DNA from: CAZKWG01 sp964615375
Lineage (GTDB): Bacteria > Myxococcota_A > UBA796 > CAZKWG01
Assembly: GCA_964615375.1 (NCBI GenBank)
Contig: CAZTOW010000015.1
Coordinates: forward strand, 108,595 to 172,594
DNA: 64,000 nucleotides
Direction: 5' to 3'
Shown here: positions 1 to 8,223 of the stretch, piece after piece
How the letters are laid out: each line of letters begins with the position of its first letter
Position numbering within the stretch: position 1 is the first letter of the stretch
Position numbers and translations under genes: made by a program
The notes under the pieces: model-generated
What the model saw: only the letters and a program-made list of their open reading frames with translations
What the model was told of the DNA's origin: nothing
The model's database searches: none

Positions 1-1223
1 GCTGGGAGAAGGAGGTCGACGAGCTCGGCTGGTGGGAGCCCGCCGGGACGGACACCTACCCCATGCTGGTCTACGTCTACGACGACGCCAGCGCGGCGGG
101 CGCGTACACGACGGTGGAGTACTGCTCGGACTCGGTGGGCTACATCCCCTACATCGTCATCGGCTCGGGCTCCTTCTACGGGGGGACCTGGTACGAGGAC
201 ATGGCGGTGCACGAGTTCAACCACGCCTCGCAGTGGGGGTACACCGACGACGCGGGCTGGGTGAACACGAACATCGACCTGTGGTGGTGGGAGGCGACGG
301 CGACCTGGGTGCAGGAGCACGTCAACCCCGACAACAACTGGTGGTCGCAGTACATCTGGGGCTACACGAACGCGCCCTATGTGTCGCTGGAGACCAGCAG
401 CCAGTCGAACACGACCGACTTCTGGCACATGTACGGCATGGCCATCTGGGCCTTCTACCTGGATGAGCACGTCGGCGGGCACGATCTGGTCCAGGACACC
501 TGGGAGTTCGCCGCCACCTCATCCGACCGCAACATCGACATCGAAGAGCTCATGGAGGGGGTGGACCTGGACTTCGAGGAGGTCTACCTCGGCTTCATCA
601 CCAACAGCGTGGTCATGGACTTCGACGAGCGGCGCTACTTCGGCACCGTCGAGTACACCGAGGAGGTGGACGAGCTGCCGGCCTCGGGCGAGCCCTCCCG
701 GCACACGCCCGAGGGCTACGGGCAGAACTTCATCCGCATCGACAAGGACGCGGCGGAGGAGGGCACCACGGCCACCGTGACCTTCAACGGCGACAACGAC
801 GAGGAGTGGTACGCGCTCGTCGTGCAGGCGGACGGCAAGGAGCTGATCGCGGTCCAGCAGATGGAGCTCAACGAGAACCAGAAGGGCACCGCCGACATCG
901 TCTTCGACGGGGACAGCGACTTCGTGCTGGTGGTCTCGCCGAAGGGGGACTTCACCTCCGGCAAGGACTACTCCTGGTCGGTCGAGGCGGTGGAGGTCGA
1001 GCCCGAGCCCGAGGAGGAGACGGAGACCGGCGACAGCGGCGCCGTGACCGAGGAGGAGGGCGAGGAGGAAGAGGAGGGCGGCCAGGAGGGCGACGGCGCC
1101 TTCAACACCGACGAGGAGCCGAAGGGCGGCACCTGTGGCTGCGCCTCGGGCGGGGCCTCGGGCTCCCTGGGGCTCGGCGCGCTGGTGGGCGCGCTGGCGC
1201 TCGCGCGTCGTCGTCGGCGCTGA
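1..1223 (+). CDS. Secreted HExxH metalloprotease with MYXO-CTERM tail (5' partial)
   Basis: Probably a secreted zinc peptidase anchored at the cell surface. The frame is open from base 3 with no stop, so the N-terminus lies outside the window; the first internal ATG at 63 is unlikely to be the true start. The zinc motif HEFNH is encoded at 210-224, followed by a Trp/Tyr-rich stretch ending WWWEATATWVQEHV, which could give the third ligand. About 990-1115 encodes a Glu-rich linker (EPEEETETGDSG type), then a Cys-Gly-Cys segment, a hydrophobic helix and a run of arginines: a MYXO-CTERM-type sorting tail. The arrangement resembles MXAN_6640-type myxobacterial metalloproteases; the family name is an inference. 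It abuts the convergent gene with no gap (stop codons back to back at 1221-1226). Confidence 0.75.
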   Translation, partial: WEKEVDELGWWEPAGTDTYPMLVYVYDDASAAGAYTTVEYCSDSVGYIPYIVIGSGSFYGGTWYEDMAVHEFNHASQWGYTDDAGWVNTNIDLWWWEATATWVQEHVNPDNNWWSQYIWGYTNAPYVSLETSSQSNTTDFWHMYGMAIWAFYLDEHVGGHDLVQDTWEFAATSSDRNIDIEELMEGVDLDFEEVYLGFITNSVVMDFDERRYFGTVEYTEEVDELPASGEPSRHTPEGYGQNFIRIDKDAAEEGTTATVTFNGDNDEEWYALVVQADGKELIAVQQMELNENQKGTADIVFDGDSDFVLVVSPKGDFTSGKDYSWSVEAVEVEPEPEEETETGDSGAVTEEEGEEEEEGGQEGDGAFNTDEEPKGGTCGCASGGASGSLGLGALVGALALARRRRR

Positions 1224-2033
1224 TCAGCTCGCCTTCGGGGGCTCGCCGAGCTCGCGAGGGTGGGTCAGCAGGTGCTCGAAGAGGGCCTGGAGGCGCCCGA
1301 TGTAGGCGCCGTCCACCACGCGGTGGTCGAAGGAGGCGCCGAAGGGCAGCAGCTTGCGCGGGACGAGCTGGCCGTCCCGGTAGCGCGGGACCTCCACGAC
1401 CTTGCCCATGGCGACCACGAAGCTGAGGTTCGCCGCGGGCAGCAGCGCGGGGAAGGCGTAGTGGATGCCCAGCGATCCGACGTTCGTGATCAGCACGGAC
1501 CCGAAGGCGTCCACGCTCAGCCCCGTGCCTGGGATGCTGACGCCCATCTCGAAGATGAGCCAGCGCAGGAGCTGGAAGACCCACCGGCGGAAGGGCCAGG
1601 GGATCTTGGCCAGCGCGTTCTTGCTTCCGCCCGTGGTCTGGTCCTCGCCCTGGCGGGTGGCCTCGACGCGCGCCTGCATCTCGGCGGCGATCTCGGTGAT
1701 CGTCTTCTTGTCGGCGTCCACGACCCGGACCACGCCCATGTCGCGCCCCTTGACGCTGACCACGGACGAGACCGTCACGTTCCCCCGATAGTAGACCTTG
1801 CCCCACCGGGCGTAGCAGTTCAGCTCCGGCACCGCGGCGAGACAGCGGGCCATGGCCGCGATCACGAGGTGCAGCGGGGTGACCCGGTGCCCCTCGGCCC
1901 TGAGCTCGTCCAGCCACGCCATCGCGTCGGTGACGTCGATGTCGTAGGAGCCCATGATCTTCCCGTCCCGGGGGCGCTCGTAGACGGCCGCGGCCATCTC
2001 CCGCCAGGCGGTGTTGTAGCGAAGATCCCCCAT
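1224..2033 (-). CDS. Stand-alone E2 acyltransferase catalytic domain (no lipoyl domain)
   Basis: 269 aa matching only the catalytic core of 2-oxoacid dehydrogenase E2 proteins. The active-site motif FDHRVVDG (His and Asp of HxxxDG) is intact near residue 240. There is no lipoyl domain and no E1/E3-binding domain; the protein begins almost directly with the core fold. A basic/aromatic insert (PWPFRRWVFQLLRWL) sits mid-protein and may be membrane-proximal. It is the last gene of the lipA-E1-E2-lpd operon, starting 1 bp after the lpd stop, so it is surely co-transcribed. It may build or modify the E2 core, or use a different acyl donor. Family membership is clear, the precise acyl substrate is not. 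Confidence 0.8.
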   Translation of the reverse strand: MGDLRYNTAWREMAAAVYERPRDGKIMGSYDIDVTDAMAWLDELRAEGHRVTPLHLVIAAMARCLAAVPELNCYARWGKVYYRGNVTVSSVVSVKGRDMGVVRVVDADKKTITEIAAEMQARVEATRQGEDQTTGGSKNALAKIPWPFRRWVFQLLRWLIFEMGVSIPGTGLSVDAFGSVLITNVGSLGIHYAFPALLPAANLSFVVAMGKVVEVPRYRDGQLVPRKLLPFGASFDHRVVDGAYIGRLQALFEHLLTHPRELGEPPKAS

Positions 2034-2034
2034 C

Positions 2035-3438
2035 TCAGCGGTTCACGACATGAACGGCCTGCCCAAGCGCCGCCTTCGCGGCCTCCATGACGACCTCGCC
2101 GAGCGTGGGGTGCGGGTGGATGGAGAGCCCGATGTCCAGCGCCTCGGCGTCCATCTCCACCGCCAGCACGCCCTCGCTGATGAGGTCGCTGGCGTGCGGG
2201 CCGACGATGGTGATGCCCAGCACGCGATCGTCGGCCGCGTCCAGCACCACCTTGCAGAAGCCGTCGGAGTCCGCCATGGTCAGCGCGCGCCCGATGGCGG
2301 CGAAGGGCACCTTGCCCACCTTGATCTGGTAGCCCTTGGCCTTCGCCTCGTGCTCCATGAGCCCGGCGGTGGCGATCTCGGGGTCGGTGAAGACCACGGC
2401 GGGCACGGTGCGCGCGTCGTTGTAGGCGGCGTGCCCGGCGATGACCTCGGCCACGATCTCGCCCTCGTGCGTGGCCTTGTGGGCCAGCATGATGCCGGTG
2501 GCCACGTCGCCGATGGCGTAGACGCCGGGCACGTTGGTCTTCTGCTGGTTGTCCACGATGACGTGCCCGCGCTTGTCCAGCGCCACGCCGGTCGGGGCGA
2601 GGCCCTCGGAGTTCGGGCGGCGACCGACGGTCACCAGGATGCGGTCGGCGGCGAGATCGCGCTTTCCGTCCGGGGTCTCGACGTGGACGATGGCCCCGTC
2701 CTCGCCCTCCTCCCAGCCCAGCGCCTTCGTCTTCAGCAGCACCTCGATGCCGCCCTTCTTCAGCTTGCGGCTGATGAGCTGCACCACCTCGGGGTCGAAG
2801 CCGGGCAGGACCTGGTCCATCATCTCGACGACCGTGACCTTGCTGCCGACCTTGGCCAGCATCATGCCGATCTCGAGCCCGATGTAGCCGCCGCCGATGA
2901 CGACGATCCGCGCCGGGACGTGGTCGAGGGCCAGCGCCTTCGTCGAGTCCAGGATGCGGGGGTCGGCGAAGGAGAAGCCCGGGATCTCGATGGGGCGCGA
3001 GCCGGTGGCCAGGACGACGTGCTCCGCCTCGACGCGCACGTTGCGGCCGTCGGAGGTCTTGACCTCCAGCGTCTTCGGCCCGAGGAAGGTGGCCTCACCC
3101 TCCAGGCGGTCGCTCTTGTTGGCCTTGAGCAGGTTGCGCACGCCGCTGGTGAGCTTGTCCACCACCGACTGCTTCCACTGCTGGAGCACGCCCATGTCCA
3201 GCGAGCGCTGCCCGCCCACCGAGATGCCCATGGCGGCGAGGTGGTCCAGCTCCTCGTACTTCTTGCCCGCGGTGATCAGCGCCTTGGACGGGATGCAGCC
3301 CACGTTCAGGCAGACGCCCCCCCAGTACTGCCGCTCGATCACGAGGGTCTTCACGCCGAGCTGCCCGAGGCGGATGCCGCAGGGGTAGCCACCCGGGCCC
3401 GCGCCCACCACCACCGCCTTGTACTGAAGGGTCTCCAT
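2035..3438 (-). CDS. lpdA: Dihydrolipoyl dehydrogenase (E3)
   Basis: 467 aa, normal length for the E3 flavoprotein that reoxidises dihydrolipoyl groups on E2 and passes electrons to NAD+. The FAD-binding GAGPGGY motif is at residues 13-19, the redox disulfide GGVCLNVGCIPSK near 40-53, the NAD-binding GGGYIGLE near 183, a late FAD motif YAIGDV near 308, and the C-terminal active-site HPHPTLGE with the catalytic His-Glu pair. All key residues look intact. It lies 21 bp after the E1-alpha-like gene and 1 bp before the lone E2 core gene, in the middle of the operon. Confidence 0.95.
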   Translation of the reverse strand: METLQYKAVVVGAGPGGYPCGIRLGQLGVKTLVIERQYWGGVCLNVGCIPSKALITAGKKYEELDHLAAMGISVGGQRSLDMGVLQQWKQSVVDKLTSGVRNLLKANKSDRLEGEATFLGPKTLEVKTSDGRNVRVEAEHVVLATGSRPIEIPGFSFADPRILDSTKALALDHVPARIVVIGGGYIGLEIGMMLAKVGSKVTVVEMMDQVLPGFDPEVVQLISRKLKKGGIEVLLKTKALGWEEGEDGAIVHVETPDGKRDLAADRILVTVGRRPNSEGLAPTGVALDKRGHVIVDNQQKTNVPGVYAIGDVATGIMLAHKATHEGEIVAEVIAGHAAYNDARTVPAVVFTDPEIATAGLMEHEAKAKGYQIKVGKVPFAAIGRALTMADSDGFCKVVLDAADDRVLGITIVGPHASDLISEGVLAVEMDAEALDIGLSIHPHPTLGEVVMEAAKAALGQAVHVVNR

Positions 3439-3459
3439 GATCCACTCCGACTTGTATTC

Positions 3460-4038
3460 TTAGAGGATGACCTCGATGAGGGCTGGGGCGCTGGCCTCGC
3501 GGGCCGCGCTCACCGCCGCCTGAACCGCCGCCAGCTCGCCCGGGACCTTCACGCCGGTGAGCCCGTGGGCCTCCGCCAGCGCCGTGAGCGAGCCCGCGAG
3601 CTGCGGCCCCACCGGCGCGTCCTCGCCGAGCGGCACGCGCGCCACCACGAAGATCACCGGGGCCCGGGTCAGCGAGGCCACGTTCAGCGCCTCGTGCAGC
3701 GCGCCCGAGGCCGCTGACGCGAGCCCCAGCAGGCACAGCGCGGGCTCTCCGCTCTGGAGGGCGAGCCCCACCGCGTGCAGGGCCCGGCTCCCCGGCGCCG
3801 CCGAGCAGGGCGCGAGCTTGTAGGGCCTCGCCCCGGCGAAGCCGTCCACCAGGCGCTCCACCGGGCAGCCGCGCAGGACGGCGCCCAGGCGCTCGCGCGG
3901 CCCCGTCACCACCCAGCCCTTGCGTCCGAAGCCCGTAAACGCGCCCTCGACCACCGGCGCGAGGCGGCCCAGCGGCAGAGGGAAGGGCCTCGGCCCCAGC
4001 TTGCCGAGCTCGACCTCGGCCGCGAGCAGGGCGCTCAC
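3460..4038 (-). CDS. Degenerate pyruvate dehydrogenase E1-alpha-like protein
   Basis: 192 aa against roughly 320-370 for true E1-alpha. The match is to the thiamine-diphosphate (TPP) domain: HAVGLAL, then LGLASAASGALHEALNVAS, APVIFVVAR, and LTALAEAHGLTGVKVPG. In working enzymes the second block begins GDG and includes an Asn for Mg-TPP; here GDG is replaced by GLA, and the later Asn-Asn is replaced by Ala-Arg. The N-terminal third of E1-alpha is absent. I infer a protein that cannot bind TPP normally. It starts with GTG at 4038 and overlaps the E2 stop by 4 bp (GTGA), so translation is coupled. The reading frame is undamaged, which argues against a fresh pseudogene. It may be a structural partner of the E1-beta-like protein. 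Confidence 0.7.
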   Translation of the reverse strand: MSALLAAEVELGKLGPRPFPLPLGRLAPVVEGAFTGFGRKGWVVTGPRERLGAVLRGCPVERLVDGFAGARPYKLAPCSAAPGSRALHAVGLALQSGEPALCLLGLASAASGALHEALNVASLTRAPVIFVVARVPLGEDAPVGPQLAGSLTALAEAHGLTGVKVPGELAAVQAAVSAAREASAPALIEVIL

Positions 4039-5315
4039 CGCAGCTCCAGCAGCAGCGACTCGGGCTGCTCGAGCACGCTCTTCAGCGCGCTCACGAAGCG
4101 GGCGGCGACCGCGCCGTCCAGCACGCGGTGGTCGAAGGAGGGCGACAGGTACATCATCTTGCGGGCGACGATCTGCCCGCCCAGGACGACCGGGCGCTCA
4201 TGGATCTGGTTCACGCCCAGGATCGCCACCTCCGGCGCGTTGATGATCGGCGTGGCGAAGCGCCCGCCGATGTTGCCCACGCTGGTGATGGTGAAGGTGC
4301 CGCCCTGAAAGTCCGAGATCGCCGCCTTGCCCGCGCGGGTGCGGGCCGTGAGGTCGGCGATCTCCGCGCCCAGCTCCAGCAGGCTCTTGTGCTGCACCTG
4401 CTTGATGACCGGCACATAAAGCCCGGCGTCGGTGTCGGTGGCGATGCCGATGTTGACGTCGCCGCGCACCACGAGCTCCCCGTTCTGCTCGTCCATGTTG
4501 GCGTTGACGTTCGGGAACTCTCGGAAGACCTGCGCCAGCGCCTTCATGATGAAGGGCAGGTAGCTGAGCTTCACCCCGCGCTCCTCGGCGCGGCCCTTGA
4601 GCGCGTCGCGGAGGGCCACCAGCCGCGTGGCGTCCACCTCGTCCACGTAGGTGAAGTGCGGGATGCGGGACCAGCTCTCGACCATCTTCTCGGAGATCTT
4701 GCGGCGCAGGCCGATGATGCGGATCCGGCGATCCTCGCCCGAGGGGGCCGGCGCCACCTGGGGCAGCGCGGGCGGGGCCACCGGCGCGGGGCCGGCGACG
4801 AAGCTCTCGATGTCCGCGTGCGTGACGCGGCCCGCCTTGCCGCTGCCGGGGACCTGGTCGATCTCCACGCCCGCCTGGCGCGCATGCGAGCGGACCGCGG
4901 GGGTGGCGAGGGTCTTGGCGCCGGGGGAGCGGGGCTCGGCGGCCCGGGGCGCCGGGGCGACCGGCGCGGGCGCGGGCGCGGGGACGTGCGGGGGCGTGAG
5001 CGGGATGGCCGGGGCGGCGGGGGCGTGCTGGGCCACCGGCTGCGGCGCGGGCGCCGGGGCGGCGGCGACGGGAGCGCCCCCTGACTCGTCGATGTCGGCC
5101 AGCGGCGCGTGGACCTTGACGATGTCGCCCTCGCGCCCGTGCAGCGCGGCGACGCGGCCGGCGCGCGGGCTGGAGATCTCCACCGTGGCCTTGTCCGTCA
5201 TGATCTCGCAGAGGGGCTGGTCCTTGGCGATGGGCTCGCCCGGCTTCACCAGCCAGCGGACGATCTCACCCTCGACGACGCCCTCGCCGATCTCGGGAAG
5301 CTGAAAGACGAACAT
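4035..5315 (-). CDS. pdhC: Dihydrolipoamide acyltransferase E2 (lipoyl, E1/E3-binding and catalytic domains)
   Basis: 426 aa with full E2 architecture. An N-terminal lipoyl domain carries the acceptor lysine at about residue 42 in MTDKATVE. An Ala/Pro-rich mobile linker runs about 80-130. A peripheral subunit-binding domain lies about 135-175 (TPAVRSHARQAGVEID and GRVTHADI). The catalytic domain ends with SFDHRVLDG, the HxxxDG active site. It transfers acyl groups from lipoyl-lysine to CoA in a pyruvate or branched-chain 2-oxoacid complex; sequence alone does not settle which. It sits between the two degenerate E1-like genes. The gene symbol is by role and should be taken loosely. Confidence 0.92.
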   Translation of the reverse strand: MFVFQLPEIGEGVVEGEIVRWLVKPGEPIAKDQPLCEIMTDKATVEISSPRAGRVAALHGREGDIVKVHAPLADIDESGGAPVAAAPAPAPQPVAQHAPAAPAIPLTPPHVPAPAPAPVAPAPRAAEPRSPGAKTLATPAVRSHARQAGVEIDQVPGSGKAGRVTHADIESFVAGPAPVAPPALPQVAPAPSGEDRRIRIIGLRRKISEKMVESWSRIPHFTYVDEVDATRLVALRDALKGRAEERGVKLSYLPFIMKALAQVFREFPNVNANMDEQNGELVVRGDVNIGIATDTDAGLYVPVIKQVQHKSLLELGAEIADLTARTRAGKAAISDFQGGTFTITSVGNIGGRFATPIINAPEVAILGVNQIHERPVVLGGQIVARKMMYLSPSFDHRVLDGAVAARFVSALKSVLEQPESLLLELR

Positions 5316-5332
5316 GCGATGACTCCAGAAGC

Positions 5333-6172
5333 TCAGTAGTCCAGGGCGGCGCGCGCGGCGGCGGCGATGGCGGCGGGATCGGCCTCCACCTCGGCGGGCG
5401 GGGCCTCCAGGCGCAGGAAGGCGGCGCGGACGGTCTCCACCAGCGCGGCCCGAGCGCTCCCCACCAGCAGCGCGCGGCCGGTGCGGGCGACGCTCGCGCC
5501 CACGGTGTCCAGGTCCAGGGGGGCGAGCGAGCGCAGGTCGATGACCTCGAGCGCCACGCCGTCCGGGGCGAGCAGGTCGGCCGCCTCCAGCGCGGCGCTG
5601 ACCCCGGCGCCCCAGGCCAGGGCCGTGACGTGAGCCCCCGCCCGCGCCACGCGCGCCCTGCCCAGCGGCAGCGCGTCCGCGGCCTCGACCGGAGCCGCCA
5701 GCACCTCGGCCGACTCCAGCAGCACCACCGGGCCCGCGGCGCGCAGGGCCTCCCTCAGCAGGGTCGCTCCGTCCGCCGCCACGCCCGCCGCCGCCACCCG
5801 GAGCCCGGGGATCGAGGCCAGCAGCGCGGAGGGGTCAGGTGCACCTGGCACCATCGGGACGCGCAGCACGACCGGCGCGGAGAACTCGCCCCGCAGCGGC
5901 GCCGCCTCCTGCCCGAGCTGCTGGAGCGCGCCCCAGAGCGCCTCTGGCCCGCTGAGCTCGACCACCGGCCGCGCCCCGCCCATCGCCATGCCCACCGCCA
6001 CCCCGACCAGGGTGGCGTCGGCGGCCGGCAGCAGGTGGACGCGCCCCGGCGCCTGCGCCCGGAGGCCCGCGCACACCGGGCTCAGCTCCAGAGCCTCGCC
6101 CAGCAGCGCCACGCTCCCGTCCTCGGTGAGCGCCTGAGAGAGCGCGGATCGCAGCGCCAGCAGCCCGGTCAT
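5333..6172 (-). CDS. Degenerate pyruvate dehydrogenase E1-beta-like protein
   Basis: 279 aa (usual about 325). I start it at the ATG at 6172, which overlaps the lipA stop as ATGA, rather than at the far longer upstream open frame, which is antisense shadow. Recognisable E1-beta segments are VALLGEAL, ADATLVGVAVGMAMGGARPVVEL, SAPVVLRVPM and the C-terminal EVIDLRSLAPLDLDTV. Functional E1-beta has a catalytic Glu in a GEDV-type motif and a conserved His-Glu near the C-terminus (for example VHEA); here these read GEAL and VGSARAAL. I infer loss of activity or a changed reaction. Together with the E1-alpha-like gene it forms a matched pair of altered subunits inside an otherwise intact operon. Confidence 0.72.
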   Translation of the reverse strand: MTGLLALRSALSQALTEDGSVALLGEALELSPVCAGLRAQAPGRVHLLPAADATLVGVAVGMAMGGARPVVELSGPEALWGALQQLGQEAAPLRGEFSAPVVLRVPMVPGAPDPSALLASIPGLRVAAAGVAADGATLLREALRAAGPVVLLESAEVLAAPVEAADALPLGRARVARAGAHVTALAWGAGVSAALEAADLLAPDGVALEVIDLRSLAPLDLDTVGASVARTGRALLVGSARAALVETVRAAFLRLEAPPAEVEADPAAIAAAARAALDY

Positions 6173-7089
6173 GCGGAGACCTCGGCCATCCCGGCGGGGA
6201 CGACGCGCGCCGTGCCGCCCCGGGACAGGTACTCGTGGATGAAGAACTCGCCCGCCCGATACGAGCTGCGGACCAGCGGCCCGCTGGCGACGAACTTGAA
6301 GCCGAGCCCCAGGCCCAGCTCGCGGTAGCGCTCGAAGACCTCGGGGTGGATGTACTCCACCACCGGCAGGTACTGCTCGCTCGGCCGCAGGTACTGACCG
6401 AGGGTCAGGAAGTCCACGCTCGCCGCGCGCAGGTCGCCCATGGCCTGCAGGACCTCGAGCTCGCTCTCGCCGTGGCCCACCATCAAGCTGGACTTGGTGA
6501 GGCGCTCGCCGTCCATCTCCTTGATCATGCGCAGCACGTCGAGGCTCTGGCGGTAGCTGGCGCGCGGGTCGCGCACCCTTGGCGTGAGCCGGTCCACCGT
6601 CTCCAGGTTGTGGGAGATGACGTCCGGCCGCGCCTCGACGATGGTGCGCACCAGCTCGGGCTGACCCTGGAAGTCCGGGATGAGGACCTCCACGAAGGTC
6701 TGCGGCGCGGCGGCGCGGATCTCGCGCACGCAGGCGGCGAAGTGCCCGGCGCCCTGGTCGTGCAGGTCGTCGCGGTCCACGCTGGTCACGACCACGTAGC
6801 TGAGCTTCATCTCGGCGATGGTGCGGGCCACGTTGGCCGGCTCGTCGCGGTCCAGGGGCGCGCCCCGGCGCCGGGTCTCCACCGCGCAGAAGCGGCAACC
6901 GCGCGTGCAGATGTCGCCCATGACCATGAAGGTCGCGGTCCCGCCGCCCCAGCACTCCCCGATGTTCGGGCAGTGGGCCTCCTCGCAGACCGTGTGCAGC
7001 TTGCGCTCGCGCGAGCGCTCCTTGATCCACGCGTAACGCTCCCCGCCCGGGGCGCGTACCTTCAACCAGGGCGGCTTGCTGCGGTGCAT
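6169..7089 (-). CDS. lipA: Lipoyl synthase
   Basis: 306 aa radical-SAM enzyme that inserts two sulfurs into octanoyl-lysine on lipoyl domains. The auxiliary cluster motif (Cys-x4-Cys-x5-Cys) is seen in VCEEAHCPNIGEC, the radical-SAM motif in CTRGCRFC, and the family's C-terminal RSSY signature in VRSSYRAGE. It is the first gene of the operon that encodes the lipoylated E2, so cofactor maturation and target are co-expressed. A good Shine-Dalgarno (CTGGAGG) precedes the ATG, and GGATAGAGC about 30 bp upstream on the minus strand could be a -10 region. No lipB is seen in the window. Confidence 0.95.
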   Translation of the reverse strand: MHRSKPPWLKVRAPGGERYAWIKERSRERKLHTVCEEAHCPNIGECWGGGTATFMVMGDICTRGCRFCAVETRRRGAPLDRDEPANVARTIAEMKLSYVVVTSVDRDDLHDQGAGHFAACVREIRAAAPQTFVEVLIPDFQGQPELVRTIVEARPDVISHNLETVDRLTPRVRDPRASYRQSLDVLRMIKEMDGERLTKSSLMVGHGESELEVLQAMGDLRAASVDFLTLGQYLRPSEQYLPVVEYIHPEVFERYRELGLGLGFKFVASGPLVRSSYRAGEFFIHEYLSRGGTARVVPAGMAEVSA

Positions 7090-7155
7090 GGGCCCTCCAG
7101 AGCGGGGCAGGGGCTCTATCCTGATCCGCGCCGGGGGGCGAGGGGGGCCGGACCG

Positions 7156-8139
7156 CTAGCGCCTGTCCAGGCCCTCCAGCCCGACCACCAGCCCCGCGCT
7201 GGGCGGCAGCCCCGTGAGATAACGGGCCTCCACCCCGACGAAGAGCCCGCGTTGGAGCCGCAGCCCGGCCTCCGCGGACAGCGTCGGGCCGACGCGGACG
7301 GTCTGGTGCCCCTGGGGCCAGGTGGGGTCGATGACGTAGTCCCAGGTCTCCGTGATCCCGAAGCCCAGGCCGCCGTACTGCCCGGTCTGGCCGGGGCGCG
7401 CGCCGAGCTGGGCCACGGCCTCGCCCCAGGCCCAGGCGCTGTGGCCGTGCGTGGAGAGGATATCCAGGGTGGAGCTCCCCAACCCCGCGCGCAGCCCACC
7501 GCGCAGCGGCGCGTCCGGCTCGACGCCCCAGACGGCCAGCGAGGGCGCCACCCCCAGCCCGAGCCCGCTCAGCCCAACCCAGCCGCGCACCTCGAGATCC
7601 AGCCGTGAAGGTGGCGCTGCGGGCGGCGGGGGCGGAGGGCCGGGAGGCCGTGGGGGAGCGGGCCGGGCCAGGGGCGGCGGGGGTCCCGGCGGCCTGGGGG
7701 GAGCGGGCCGGGCCAGGGGCGGGGGAGCGGGCCGGGCCTGTGGCGGCGGGGCCGGTCGGGCCTCTGCGGGAGCGGCCGGTCGGGCCACGACCCGGGGCGT
7801 CGGGCGCTCCGGGGCCTTGTCCGCGCAGGATCCGTGCCCCGCGATGGCCCATCCCTCGTCCCCGTCCCAGCTCACGGCCAGCGCGCAGCTCCGCCCGGTG
7901 ATCGCCAGCTGCTCGGCGATCTCGGCCTCGTCTCCGCGCGTGAGCGGGACCAGCCGCGCGCCCTCGAAGCGCCCCAGCAGCGCGTCCATCACCTCCTGGC
8001 AGACCGGCAGGCCCACGCAGCCCACCAGGACCTCCTCCTTCTCGGGCAGCGCGCCGAAGCGGGCCTGAAGCGGCGCCTCCAGCGCGCCTTGCTCCGCCCG
8101 AGCGTCGAGGATGGCGAGCAGGATGAGCGGTGGGGCCAT
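7156..8139 (-). CDS. Uncharacterised protein: N-terminal domain, Pro-rich linker, beta-rich C-terminal domain
   Basis: 327 aa from the ATG at 8139, chosen over an upstream ATG at 8181 because GGAGG lies just before it. Residues 1-110 form a small domain with several Cys and a hydrophobic start (MAPPLILLAILDA) but no clean signal peptide. Residues about 115-180 are a long Pro/Ala/Arg linker made of repeated ARPAPP units. The C-terminal 150 residues are Gly-rich with alternating hydrophobic segments (GWVGLSGLGLGVAPSLAVWG, GVEARYLTGL), as in outer-membrane beta-barrel-like proteins. I do not recognise the family. It follows the AAA/DUF4143 gene on the same strand but is probably independent. Confidence 0.6.
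   Translation of the reverse strand: MAPPLILLAILDARAEQGALEAPLQARFGALPEKEEVLVGCVGLPVCQEVMDALLGRFEGARLVPLTRGDEAEIAEQLAITGRSCALAVSWDGDEGWAIAGHGSCADKAPERPTPRVVARPAAPAEARPAPPPQARPAPPPLARPAPPRPPGPPPPLARPAPPRPPGPPPPPPAAPPSRLDLEVRGWVGLSGLGLGVAPSLAVWGVEPDAPLRGGLRAGLGSSTLDILSTHGHSAWAWGEAVAQLGARPGQTGQYGGLGFGITETWDYVIDPTWPQGHQTVRVGPTLSAEAGLRLQRGLFVGVEARYLTGLPPSAGLVVGLEGLDRR
7652..7747 (+). repeat. GC-rich coding tandem repeat (Pro-rich linker)
   Basis: Two near-identical copies of a unit beginning GAGCGGGCCGGGCCAGGGGC start at 7656 and 7701 (45-bp period, 15 residues), and a shorter third copy starts at 7725. It encodes the Ala-Arg-Pro-Ala-Pro-Pro linker of the minus-strand gene, so copy number can change without breaking the frame. 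Confidence 0.7.
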
Positions 8140-8223
8140 GGGGTCCTCCCCGGGGGGATGGAGAGGATCACAGCCTACCACGGGCTTCTCTTGCCACGTC
8201 GAGAGTTCGCCTCCGCGCCCGGA

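Noticed and set aside
7640..7760. Possible CRISPR-like or satellite repeat
   Set aside because: The repeats are GC-rich coding units of a Pro-rich linker with no spacers.
5333..7852. An 839-aa minus-strand open frame containing the E1-beta-like gene
   Set aside because: Everything before 6172 is Arg/Gly/Pro-rich shadow of lipA and the Pro-rich gene in another frame. Only the part from the ATG at 6172 resembles a protein family.
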